NCBI RefSeq assembly: GCF_041734735.1 | Contig: NC_134878.1 | Span: 13,740,640 to 13,804,639 of the forward strand | Direction of reading: 5' to 3' | DNA length: 64,000 nt | DNA from: Babylonia areolata | Taxonomy: Eukaryota; Mollusca; Gastropoda; Neogastropoda; Buccinidae | Shown here: positions 18,093 to 30,259 of the stretch, piece after piece | How the letters are laid out: every line of letters starts with the position of its first letter | Position numbering within the stretch: position 1 is the first letter of the stretch | The notes under the pieces: model-generated | What the model was told of the DNA's origin: nothing | Seen by the model: only the letters and a program-made list of their open reading frames with translations | The model's database searches: none | Translations under genes and position numbers: made by a program

Positions 18093-18778
18093 CATAAATG
18101 AATACAAAAATGGATGAAAGCGCTTAAATCGCCAACCATGACAATGAATCCTAAACGTTAATCGTTCCCTCGGCAGAGTTATCACACTTGTTATACAAAA
18201 CCGGAAATAAAATCAAACCCCGCTAGACGGCTCTTGTCCATGGCCGAAACAAATTCAGACGGATCGACACCATGTACTCAGAATTTCACTTGTTTACTTG
18301 TTGCGTGAGATCATTTCATGAACTGATCAGTGAACGAGACAACTTACATGCACATTCAGGTGACTATTCATATTAGTGAACATATCATTTGCTTCTCATG
18401 CGTCCTTTGATGCTTGTTTCGCATTTGTTTACAAGCCGAGATAGAGCGTTACACTCTACTAGAACCTGTGTGTTGCACCAGTTAACAGAGTTCTGTTTCA
18501 GCTTGCATGCTTCAGTGCGTTGATTATTGTTTTTGAAAGAAAGCACACAAGAAAATGTCTGAAGTTTCGAACTAACTGGATCAGATCAAACAACAGCACA
18601 TACCGATGAACGTTTATGTGACTAAAGCCGTTCGTTTGGTTTGTAATTTTGGTTGGCAGTCTTGTTTTACGAGCAGCCGTACTATCTACGTTTCACGATA
18701 TCGCATTGATCGTTCATGAGTGCGTGTGCGACAGATCCATGTGTGGTGTATTCATTTATAATATGCGTGTGGGTTTAT

Positions 18779-18846
<68 letters not shown>

Positions 18847-20094
18847 ACACAGCGACACAGCCTAACCTCTGACCTACTTCTGCAACAGTCTGTTGATAAA
18901 ATTAATATGCTGATGTTTTTTGCATCACATTCACTACTGTTATAACAATAATGATAATGTATGTAAATATGGATGTCTACATGTGTGTTCACATACCAAT
19001 ATAGGTTTATTTTGGCATTTTGACTTCGGTACTTCATTCCTTTCAAGCTATCAGTAACTTAACATCATACCACAACAGTGACCTAGATGTTATAAGTTAT
19101 TGTTAATTTTGAGTTACCATGACTGTGTCATTGTGTTCTGACTGACTTTATTTTTCGTACAAACGTTTCAGTTACTTTTTGATAATGTTTCACTATTGCT
19201 GTGTGTACAGTTTGGCAAATGAACAGATTTGTATTAGCAGTTTTTGTCGTTGTTTTTTAGAAGTAATTTGTTTGTTTATTTCTCAGTTAGCCTCATTTGT
19301 TATAACTTTTTCCTGTATCATGCAAACATGATTCCTGAATCAATAAGCAGCAATGGCTTGAAGTTGTTTGCCATTTTCTTATAACTAATCCAAATTATTG
19401 TACTTGTAGTAACATGACAGTACTTGTTTGTTACAAATCTCCAACCCTCCTCCCCTCTCTCTGTCCAATCTCGGTCTCTGTCACTTATTTTTCTAAATAA
19501 ATACATACCATCAGTATAATATGCTGAGGTTGAAATGAATTTAATTCACCACATGTCAATTTTCTGTCTGGTATATTTGTTATTAACTTGAAAGGCCTTG
19601 TTTGCTCTTGAAATGAAAGTGATTTATGTATTTCATATTCCTGTTACTGTTGTGACTGTTTGTAGGAAATTGTATGTTGTAATTTGTGTCAAATGAGGAA
19701 TATATGAATAGAGATGGAGCTTCCTTTTCTGTTTGAGGAAGTTTTGGGGGTATTTATCTGCATGTTTATCACATACATGCCTGAATGCAAGCTCATGGGA
19801 AATGCTAAGCAGATTTATATGCCTTGAAGTTTTGTGCTATTTCTGTATTAGCAAGAGTACCAGTATATGTTTGTTGTTTAATATTTTTTAAGATCACTTG
19901 ATAAATTGAATTCACAGATATTGTTTGTGTTTGATATTTTCTAAGGTCATGTGATAAATTGAAAACACTGCTAAAATTGCTCATAACATTTAACATGGGC
20001 ATGTATGTTTTAAAAATCCATTTGAAATATTGGACTCATGTAAAATTATTCGGACTGAATTTTTAAAATGAAATTTGTTTGAATTTATTTTCAG
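18093..20094. other. spacer upstream of the 783-codon gene
   Basis: Holds a 64-base (CA)n at 18779-18843 and AT-rich sequence. A first untranslated exon and promoter for the downstream gene probably lie here, but nothing marks them clearly. Confidence 0.4.
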
Positions 20095-20172
20095 TGATCA
20101 GGAGGCCCAGAAGTTTGCAGTCTTCCATCCCATTTTCCAGTATTGTGAGCAGTGTCTCAGATCCACCTCACA
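20095..20172 (+). other. probable 5' untranslated exon of the 783-codon gene
   Basis: A 78-base segment lies between a strong acceptor (TTTATTTTCAG) and a strong donor (CACA|GTGAGT). The next strong acceptor in this direction is at 22753. The frame used by the large ORF has a stop between 22754 and its ATG, so this exon would be non-coding with respect to that ORF. Confidence 0.55.
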
Positions 20173-20557
20173 GTGAGTGTTTTTATCATTCATGAATCTA
20201 GAGGAGAAATATAGTTGAATTACTATTCAGTGAATGGGGATTTGCAAGACATTAAGTGTGTTGTGTAGTTATAAAATGAATTTTCAACAAGGTTATTTTT
20301 ACCTTTTAGTTTTACTGCTTTAGCAAGAACTGCTCAAAGTCTGTAGCTGAAAATAATGATATTAGTTATTACAGAATAGAAGCTTAACTTCCTTAAGTGT
20401 ACATCAGTTAAGTCTGTTGTGGACAGACCCAGCAACTATTTTTAACTTGGGAAATGAGTGTGCTTAATGCTTATGAGAGTGGATGAATCACGAGTTATTC
20501 TATTATAAAAAGAGTACAGGGTGAGGTGAGGGTGATGGGGGGAGGGGGGGGGGGCAG

Positions 20558-21995
20558 AATCAGTTGCCACGAAAGAACAAAAAGTATTTAGACATAGAAT
20601 TAGGTAATGATCATTAAGATTTGGACTTGAAATATGCACACAACCATTGTGTGCATGCTGAAGTAAAATACTATGAACTATTAATAAGTTATCATGATAA
20701 ACATGAGTTTGTCAAGTACTGACTAGGAAGCAGACATGTCACAAGTTAGAGAACTAAAGCATGACTACATAAAAATGGTAACTTCCTGTTTTGTGTTGAA
20801 CTCTGATGTTGCAACAATTTTTAGTTTGATCATTAATTGGTATGCAAAAATACGGCAAAAGATATTGAGAAATATTCTCATTGATGTTTGCTTGCTTTTG
20901 TGTTCACAGGTATGTACACATGTATTCTCTGTGTGTGCGTGTGTGTGTGTGCACATGTGAATTTGCGGAAATTCTGTAAAATGTACTAAAAAATTCTAAG
21001 TGTTGTGGGATGCTCTCAATTACACTCTACTTCCAATTAAAGTGTAGTAAATAACAAGATATTCTGGGCAGTTGATGATAGGATAACAGGACAGATTAGC
21101 TTTAGATAGGTAAGAATCTCTTACAGCCTTAAATGATAATAATAATGATATTTATAGGTATTACAAGTTTATTAGTTATATGGCACAAACTCTCCATGTG
21201 ATGGGCTCCAAGTGCCTTACATGAAACAGTACATACAGTTGTACATAATGTTACCTCTGAATATGAAAAAAACAAAATATATACAATGTACGTGTATCTG
21301 TACACCAGGATCAGTTGCCACGATTGATCAAAAATATTTGGACATAGAATTAGGAAATGATCATTGAGATTTGGACTTGAAATGTGCACATTACCATTGT
21401 GTGCATGCTGAAGTAAAAAACCATAAATAAGCTATCATGACAAACAATGAGTTTGTCAAATACTGACCAGGAAGCAGAAATGTCACAAGTTGGAGTACTA
21501 AACATGACTACATAACTTCCTTTTTTGTGTTGAACTCTGATGTTGCAACATTTTTCAGTTTGATCATTAACTGGTATGGAAAAAAAGGCAGAAGATGTTG
21601 ATAACTATTCTCATTAATGTTTGCTTGCTTGTGTGTCCACAGGTATGTATACATGTATTCTGTGTGTGTGTGTGTGTGTGCATTGGTGGAAATTCTTAAA
21701 AATGTACTCACAAATTCTAAGTGTGGGATGCTGTCTTTTATACACTACTTCTGGACAGTGAATCATGGGAAAACAGAACAGATTAGCTTTAGATAGATAT
21801 GAAATTCTTACAGCCTTAAAAGTAAGTTAAATGATAATAATAATAATAGATAGTACAGTTATAAGTTATATGGCACAAACACCCCATATGATGGGCTCTA
21901 AGCAGCTTACATGAAACAGTACATTAAAATGTGCATAACAGCATACCTCTGCATATGAAAAAACAACATATATGTGTGTCTGTATACTAAGACAA
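20558..21995. repeat. tandem segmental duplication, two units of about 750 and 690 bp
   Basis: Copy 1 starts near 20558 and copy 2 near 21308. Both contain in order CAGTTGCCACGA, AGATTTGGACTTGAAAT, ACCATTGTGTGCATGCTGAA, a TGTGTTGAACTCTGATGTTG block, a GT microsatellite, GGACAGATTAGCTTTAGATA (or a variant), a LINE 3' tail and an ATG-rich end. Small insertions and deletions are frequent. The unit sits in the intron between 20172 and 22754. Confidence 0.85.
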
Positions 21996-22035
21996 CACCA
22001 CAAATTGCAGATCTGAACAATCATATACACACACG

Positions 22036-22131
<96 letters not shown>

Positions 22132-22510
22132 GCGCGCGCACACACAAATATGACAAAAATACCCATCACACGCGCTCATGCACATACACGCACACACACA
22201 CACAAACACCTACCCACAGACAATCACACTACATGATGATTTCAGTAGAGGGTAAAGTGGGGTGGTTAGGAGGAGGAAGAATACAGCTGTGCTTCATCAC
22301 ACTCAAAAGCCTGTTTGAATAGTTGGGTTTTCAAGTTAGTTTTAGAAGAGGACTGCATTGGAAAGTCATGGAGATCCAGAGGAAGAGAATTCCAGACAGA
22401 AAGTGCTTGATACTGAAAGGCCCTTTGGCCAAATGTCTTTGAAGAGGTTTTGGGGACTCCAAGGAGCTTTTCAGCAGAAGACCTGAGAGAACAGGAAGGG
22501 GTGAAAATAC
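21835..22510 (-). mobile_element. LINE 3' end (C-terminal ORF remnant plus UTR)
   Basis: On the minus strand about 22500-22285 decodes as KTFGQRAFQYQALSVWNSLP then LDLHDFPMQSSSKTNLKTQL, the C-terminal pattern of CR1/jockey-like LINEs. The 3' UTR ends near 21835 with AAGCTGCTTAGAGCCCATCA and an ATT-repeat tail. A second copy of the tail region occurs at 21140-21265 through the segmental duplication. CA and CT microsatellites (22029-22128) interrupt the UTR. Confidence 0.7.
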
Positions 22511-22753
22511 AAAGGACAGAAATTCATGTTTACTGTGGTATTTATTCATGCAAATAGTAGTGTGCAAGTTATTTGAATAATTTTGTGAATAAGATTTAAT
22601 GCTTTTCACTTATTTCAGAGTGATTGTTTCTTAAACTGATTTTCATTATAATCATTTCATATCATCATTGTAAGATGTATCTATATTGGTATTGTATCTC
22701 CAGTGCTGATTAGATTAAACACCTATTCAGTCTGCGATTCATTTGTGTTACAG

Positions 22754-25204
22754 GTGTAGTGCCAAGACGCAGGGATTGGTGTGATCTGCTGTTGAACAGG
22801 TCCAAAGCAGTGTAGCTCAGATACCATTGGATATGTCTGACTGTCCACCACCATGTCCTTTGATGGAGTCTTCAGTAAATGGTTAGAAGCACAAGATAAA
22901 GAGGACAGCAACCAGACTGCAGGTTCGCCAGAACAACAGCAGAGGAGTGTTGGGGAAACCAACTGGGAAGGGGATAAACTACATGGTCCTCAAAATGCAT
23001 CAGGAACAAAATCCTTAAAGCAAACATTAGAGAGCTGTGCATTGGATATCCCTCCCAGGCAGGCAGGGGGGAGGATTCAGTCCTCAAGTTCACATTCTCT
23101 TCGAATTTCCCGCTCACTCAGAGATGTTGAAGACGTACAGTCTGGAGACACAGTCAAGCAGCCTTACCGTAAGGACAGAATCAAGGACTGCAATGGAGAA
23201 AGTAATGAGCATTGTGAACAGGCCATAGGTTCCATGGTGGACTGCAAACAGAGGAAGCAAAACATGCCTGCAGAGGGACAGGAACGCCAACAGTGCCATA
23301 CCCATTCTCCTCTGACTGATTTGAGAGACCTCTCCCCCACCACTTCTCCTGCTGGCGTGGAAGGATTGAGACTGGATCCAGTGCTGAGCCCAGAGCATGA
23401 CCTGCCCATGGAGCCAGACTCCACCTCAGAGTGTCTGGCTGCGAGCAAGAGTGTCAAATCCAGGAAAGGATGTGAGGTCAGCAACAGCATGCACAAAATG
23501 TACCATGTGGGGGAAGACTTCCCCTGCAGCACAGGGGAATCCAACCCCAGAGCCAGAATCGGTGCAGTGGCTGTCCATGTGGAGGAAAGTCAAGCTGAGT
23601 GTGACAGTACTTGCATGTTATTAGCCTCGCCCAATGCCATCTCCCCAGCTAGTCAGGGAGAGATAGAGGAACGCGTGTGCCCCTTTCTTACAGACCACGA
23701 AGATGGTGCTAGTCCTGCTCATTGTGTGTGCCAATGCAGATCACTGCCACCTCCTGCAAACCTGTCGCCCAGGGACCATGTGCCAACCATTACCACTGCC
23801 ACCTCTGCCAGCCCTCCCTCTCTGGCCTTTCCTCACCTAACTGTGAGAATCATTGCCACAAAATCAGATAACAGCAGTTCAGAGACAAAATCAAAATCCC
23901 CTCTCATCAGTCCCAGAAATCATTATGAATGCAGAACTACTTCAGATTTAGAACACTTTGCAACTAAGCTAGATTTACGAAGGAAGAAAATAGATGAAAA
24001 GCAGCAAAACAAGACAACACCTGTCAGTTTACAAGGGAAAGAGTGTGGTAAACAATATCTTACGCAATATGCAGAAACGCAGTCTGCAGTGAGGGTTACT
24101 GCATCAGTAGTGAAGAAGGATTCTGCAGCAGTTGTCAAATCTCAGGTGGATTTGTTTGAGCTCAGCACAGACAAAGCAGGATCATCAAAGCATGATTATA
24201 GTAATAATTCTGGTGAGTTGGGTGTGAGTGCAAAATGTGACTCAAAGCAGAATGATGTTTGTGATTTTGCCAAGCACATAGACTGGGACACAGCTGTGGC
24301 TGAAACATTTGAAAGCTCTACCAGTGTAAGAGGCTATGATGGTGAGAGCAAACCAGGCATTATCCTCAAAATTAGGGCCAAAGCTGTGGTTCCATGCTTG
24401 GAGAAAAACCTGGATCCTAACTCTGTAAAAACTGCCTCACCGCAGAAGCGAAAGAGTGAACCTTTGGGCAGCCCTGAAATACTCTCTCGACTTCGAAAAA
24501 GGCAAAAATCTGAAGTGGCCACATCAGAAACTAGTTGTTCTTTGGAACAAGCTCATTGTGAAGAACGTGCTGATCAGTGTAAGTCAAAGAGAAAGCCATC
24601 AAGGTCTGCTGCAGATGATGGGTGTTCTTGTCGCAATTCAGCAACCTCCAAACGAAAGTGCCGCAACACAGTGCAACCTGATGGGGACTTGAAAGCCTAC
24701 ACTAAGCATCTCTCGCCCAGTGACAGCAAATTCGTGGAGTCCTCTACTAGACTGTCTAGACTGCAAACATTAACTTACAACCTTGTGTTCTCTCTTTTCC
24801 CTTTCCTCAGACAGCAGCTAAACCACATCACGCCTGAATCGCATCATTTCACTAAAATAGTTGATGAGATTATCGGCTCATTAGAACGTTCAGACTCAGA
24901 TGAAGTTTTGAAAGACTTTGAGCACTTAGGTGAGCTGTTTGAAAAGTTGAAAGTGGAAGACAGTGAGCTTGTGCCAGTCTTTTCTCCTCAAGTAGTTCTT
25001 TGCAGTGACCCTTTGCACTCTCTGGAAGATTTCCAGCAGAAAGTGTGCAGTTTACTCCAACTTCTCCTCCCTGATCTCACCATTTCTCTTTCTGACTGTT
25101 TCCTGCAGTCTTCCAGTCAGCTTGAAGAGGTGGTGAAACGAGTGCTCTTGGTCAACAAAACCAAAGACAAAGGTGCAAGAAAATGTCGTGTCATGTCGTT
25201 GTAA
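22754..25204 (+). CDS. unidentified 783-residue protein, low-complexity, probably nuclear (CDS from 22853)
   Basis: The exon opens after acceptor GTGTTACAG at 22753. The ATG at 22853 has a strong context (CCACCATGT) with an in-frame TGA just before it (22838), so this is the likely start. The product begins MSFDGVFSKWLEAQDKEDSN. Residues 1 to about 640 are polar and disordered-looking, rich in Ser, Lys and Glu, with basic clusters such as SPQKRKSEPL, RLRKRQKSEV and SKRKPSR that could be nuclear localisation signals. The last 145 residues look folded and helical (LQTLTYNLVFSLFPFLRQQL onward, ending RVLLVNKTKDKGARKCRVMS then L). No zinc finger, kinase or membrane segment is visible. I do not recognise the family. 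AATAAA at 25389-25394 fits the 3' end of this isoform. An alternative splice to 30050 is described separately. Confidence 0.8.
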
Positions 25205-25388
25205 ATTCACCCAAAGAATATCCAGACACATATTTCTTGCACATCCCTTTTGTTTACAAGTAGACTTGTATGTATTATCCCATAGTGACAGCCTCTTCCA
25301 GGCACTGCAATCATGCAAAGGAAATGATCAGAATTTTTACTTAGCACTGTAATAACCAGTGTATGGATTGTTGTCTTTTTCGTGTCAA

Positions 25389-25394
25389 AATAAA
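25389..25394 (+). promoter_or_regulatory. polyadenylation signal AATAAA
   Basis: Lies 185 bases after the stop codon of the 783-codon ORF. Further AATAAA-like hexamers occur downstream (for example near 25833). Confidence 0.5.
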
Positions 25395-25399
25395 GATTG

Positions 25400-27679
25400 A
25401 CATCTTTCAGTTGAGAAGATTTTTCTGACTTTGAGTTTGAGACAAGATCATGAGAGACCACCAAAAAAAGGATACATACTGCTGCTCTGTCTGATCCTAA
25501 AGGAGGGCCAGATATGTAGATGTACGGTGTGGCAGCCAACTGGCTGAGCCAGCTGTTGCCAGGAGACTTTGCTTTCTTTAGAAAAAGAATTACGGAAAAC
25601 CAAACTTCCCAATACAATATGAGTAATTGGGAAGGTGAAAAACATTTTACTTTCAGTCAAGACAGCAAACACTTTGTGGTATGTGGTAAAGTGGTCAGCA
25701 TGCGATTGTAAAATTTGATTTTCACGTGTGTTTTACCTCTTGATATCACCACAAACATCACCAAAAACAAATGATTCTAAAACTAGTGAAAGGAGCTGTA
25801 TATCAGTTTTATCAGTCTTTATTTTGGTACTGAATAAAGCAGTCCATACAACATGAGTGGATTGTAGATAAAGATTCCACCCTTCCTTTATTTATCCATA
25901 CCAGTTTTGTGTGGTGATTTTCCTTTTACAATTTCTGAATTTCATGTTGCCCTCATTAAGGCATTTTGATAATTTAATAGAGTTTGTATAATAAATTCTG
26001 AGTGTGTTTTGTATCAGATGTGAGTTTAGCTTGTTAATGAAAAACAGATTTTTAAAACTTTCATTGTTTTGATATATTACAAGAGTTATATATATAGAAT
26101 GAAAGTAACCATTTTAAGAATAGAGGATGTGTGTAAGTTGATGAATGCAAAACAGGTTGATTTTTTGGTAGTATTTCAGTCATTGTTTCTTTGTCAGGAA
26201 TGGGTAGGGAAGGAGATGATGATGGACCAGAGTATTGTTCATTTCATGAAAAATCGTGTTCCATTTTTTCCCTTCTCATACATGTTACAAATTATATCAT
26301 GCTGAGACATGAAGATTGGTTCCCAGGAGCAGTCTACTGAAGGAAGGTTTTGAGTGAATGACAGTGAATAGGCACAATAGCCAAGCTGTCAGAGAGTTCT
26401 TTAGACTTACACTCCATATGTTTGTTCAGTGCTTGATCTGAATGCCAGCTGCACATTGTTGGTTAACTAAGATGGAAAGTTTGTCTATCAGGTCAGCATG
26501 AACAATATGCAGACCTGCTAGAGCCGTATTCACCTTCATGTGTTAACACTAAGTGGTTGCATAAAATTAAAATTGGATACACAGAAACCCCAACAAGCTT
26601 GGCATGCCATGCTGAATAGAGGTATCAGAACAGTAAGTGTACGTGGAAAGCCCACACATTTAAACCTGGGAACGCAGGAGTTGTGGCCCATTAATACAAA
26701 AGCAGACTTGAGTGTTGATAAATGTTTGCTTCACGTTTGCTGTGGTATGTGTACGCATTACCTCAAGCTTCAAGGAACTTCAGCATTTTGGACCACATTA
26801 TGCTATGTTATGACTGATTTTACTTGTCTTCTCCAACCTCCTTCACCCCTTTCTTCTTCTTCTTCTTCTTCTTCTTCTTCTTCTTCTTCTACTTCTTTTT
26901 CTTTCTTTCTTTCTTTCTTTCTTTTTTTTTTTAAGAACATCATCATGAAAAACATAAAATGAATCTGAGTGGTTGAATGATTTGCTGAAAAATGTTTTAA
27001 TTTCGTGTGTATTTTAACTGAGAGACACTGTGAGTGTGAAATTTTGGCAGAGAGAGAAATATATACTTATTGGGTGACAATAAATTGATTATACTCGGCT
27101 CTTGTTTTCTTGATTAATTGATTCATAAATCATAATTATGTGGTAATGTACTGAGCTCCAGTATACCTTGATTCATAGATCATTAAATTGGAAACAGTAT
27201 TAGTTTACTAATGGATGGACATGGAAATAGTGCTGTATTTTTGTTCTTGGTTTGGTTTTGGATTTATTTTCTGGGGAAGTCGCATAGGAGGATTATGTAC
27301 CATCACTTATGAATGAACTGTGGAGAACAAAAGAGTGTTTTTACTACTGATAGAAAGTTGTTTTTTGTTTGGTTGGTTGTTTTGTTTTTTTTGACATGTG
27401 TTTGTTGTAGTTTGACTTCTTTCATTAGTCAGTACTGGTCACCAAGAGAAACCTATGTTTCGTAGCCAAGGAATTCGGGATGGCATCATGGTGATCATGG
27501 TGTAGGTCAGCAAAGACCAGAAAAGAGCTATTCAGACTTGTATTTGTACAATATATTACTATTGAACTTCTTGCTGATCTGGATCTTTGACTAGTTATAG
27601 AATGCCAAACTCAAAGATAACAGTAAATATTTCAATGTACACATGCGCATCTGCATAAAATGTGACAAATCAAATGTTT

Positions 27680-27710
<31 letters not shown>

Positions 27711-30049
27711 CGCACATGCACACAGTGTTTGTTTCAGATTTTGTTTACATTCATGGGTATACATATAGGTTTGCAGTGTTATCACTACTTTCAGTGCTGC
27801 AGTTTAAAAATTATGTGGATGAACCGATGTCACCACTTTTAGAGTCTATTGTTATAGGATATATGTTTGCACAACTGTACGATAAATGTGCAATTAGTGA
27901 TGTATACAGGGTGAAAAATGATATATAAAAAATGAAGACCAGTTGAGGGTTACGGTATACATACGGTACATTATGTGTCTTATTGCTAAAAGCTAGTATA
28001 GTTCAATACTACCAGCAGTATTTGAGATAGTCTAGCAGCACCCCTCCCCTCCCCTCCCCATCCTCATTTTTTTTGTGTTTATTTATTTGCCTTGTTCAAA
28101 TATTTCTTGTTTTGAATATTTTTGCTTTACCTTATTTTTATTCTCAATATAATGTTTGAAAGTATGAGTACATTTATGTAAGTTTGTGCCCTGTCTTTGT
28201 TATGTAGTGTGGCATTAAATTTATATGTTTTAAAACAAAAACTGTTAATCTGTTATCTTGTGTTTTGCTGTTACATTTGTATCAAGAAAATTATAAAATG
28301 ATAAAGCAAAAATTATTAAGATGGAAGAAAATCTAATCATGTTATTATTAGATCATTTAACCATTGTCATCAGGATGTTAGAAAATCAGAACACACCACC
28401 AAGTTTGTTTGTTGATGTTGTTTTTCTTCCAGCATTTTGTTTTCTGTTGTTTGGTTTTGTTAGCGTCATTTAAATACATATGAAAGCATGATAACATACA
28501 TTTTGTTTGACTGTAATTGTTACTGCATAGGTTAGTATCTTTCTGCCCTTTTTTTAATTAGAAACTGTGGTGGATTTTTTTCCCCTAAAACAGAATAACC
28601 TGATTTTAATTTGGGAACTATAGAATAGAGTGGACGACATTTTGTTCGCTAATTTAGTAATATGTTCAGAGGCACTGGAGTAATGCTACTTGTAATAATA
28701 ATGTTATGTAGTATTAGTAAATCAGATAATTTTTGCTTCTCCATTCTTAATGTCCAACTCCCATGAAAGTTAAGGTTCAATATTCTGATTACAAAGGATT
28801 TGGATTGTTAAGGGTGAAGATTAATGTCCACACATATAATGATATATAGCACTCTTGTACCAGTACATGAATCTTGAACATGTGTTCTACCACATGTAAT
28901 GATTCATGCTATAATTTGAGCATGAATCAGTGAGTCGTTTGAACATGAAGATAGCAAATTTGCATCCTCAGAGAGCAGAATAATTTACATGCCAGATTGG
29001 TGGCTTGAAAAATTCCTGTAATAAAAAGTCCATGCACAGCTCAGAGATAAACAGACACAGCAAAAATAAAAGACTAAAACTGATGACTGGTTCACAGATT
29101 TAGGCAGAAATGGGAAGCTTAAATTTACTTTTATGTGTGTGTGGTTGGTTGCTTTGGGTTTCTTTCTTTAAAAAAGAAAAAAAAAATTTACTTGTTTTAT
29201 TTTTTCAATCAGAAATAGATTTTCGAATTTATTCTATTATTTCAGTTGGACTCATTTCATGAAGCAAGCTGTTTTGAAATAATGAATACTGTATATTTGC
29301 TGGTTTTTTTTGTTTTTAATACAAAATTGACGTATGTATTTGGATGGACTTTCAGTTACTTATGAATGAGCTATGTTTGATGTATGAAATTCTTTATACA
29401 TGTATTTGACATTTTCCTTATTTGGTCAGCAAACTTGACTTTGGCCTCCACTTTTTTTTTAATTTTTTTTTTTTATCAGGAGTGTGGAAACAACTATCTA
29501 TCTGTACATTACTCCCCTCACCCTGCCTCTCCCCTCCCTCTGTATGTAGCTACATTTGGCACTGGAAGAATGATTTGCATGACTTGCTGCATGCATTTGA
29601 GTGCTGTTGAACATTATGAGTGTCGCAAAAGTGTTTGCTATGAGCATAAAAGAGAGACCCTGTATAAATTTCAAAAAAATTTTTACAAGTCAGTGTGAGA
29701 CTTTGCCTTTCATGTTTCTTTTGAAATGATAAAGGTGTTTCTCTGTATAAGTCTATGACTTCATAAATAGAAGTAGAAATAAATGTTTATTAAAAAATAA
29801 TAATAATAATTTAAAAAAAAAAAAAAAAAAAACCATCTTTGTGGAGTTTAGGACAAATGTACAATACCAGAAGCATGACTTTTTTGTTCTCTTTCAGTCT
29901 GTGCTCATTTCACAAAGTTTTCTTAAAAATCCCTGTGGTGGAAAAAAATCATTTTTCATCAGTACCATTTGTTTTATCATCATGTTTATTTTTCACAACT
30001 CACCAGGGTTGTTTTTTTTCTTCTCTGATTATATTTATTATGTTTGCAG
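25400..30049. other. long stretch without an assured gene
   Basis: AT-rich sequence with a (TTC)n tract at 26850-26935, (CA)n near 27678-27706, a diverged SINE (26362-26725) and a poly-A run at 29812-29832 that follows AATAAA (29779) and could be the tail of a retroposed or transcribed 3' end. It would be the intron if the tail exon at 30050 belongs to the upstream gene. Confidence 0.5.
26362..26725 (+). mobile_element. diverged SINE (type A)
   Basis: Starts with CACAATAGCCAAGC in the head position, then ATCAGGTCAGCATGAACAAT, ATGCAGACCTGC, and ends AGGAGTTGTGGCCCATTAAT. The order of blocks matches the copies at 9605 and 50408, but point changes are many, so it is old. Confidence 0.55.
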
Positions 30050-30252
30050 ATAGACCACCTGCCCATGATAGATCCTTTGAAGTCAGTAATACATCTATCT
30101 GTGGCATTCAGGTCAAAACTGGAAGCCCCAGCAAGTGCAAACTGAAAAAAGATGCATGCCCCAAAACAGTTTATACTAATGATATAACGTGCAAATTGAG
30201 GAGTAAAGACATGGGCCTGAAATGGTTTATGTTGTTTATATTGATCATCTAA
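30050..30252 (+). CDS. candidate alternative last exon with a membrane-anchor tail
   Basis: After acceptor TTATGTTTGCAG (AG 30048-30049) an open frame codes RPPAHDRSFEVSNTSICGIQ then VKTGSPSKCKLKKDACPKTV, and ends GLKWFMLFILII and TAA. The C-terminal nine residues are hydrophobic and would suit a short tail anchor. The entry phase (two bases, AT) matches a possible donor AAAG|GTGCAA at 25172 inside the last codons of the 783-residue ORF, which would give an 841-residue product. The donor is weak and no transcript is available, so assignment to that gene is inference. Confidence 0.4.
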
Positions 30253-30259
30253 TTCTAAT

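Noticed and set aside
29760-29832. Poly-A run after AATAAA as proof of a processed retrocopy
   Set aside because: No coding sequence or target-site duplication could be found upstream; an ordinary A-rich tract is equally likely.
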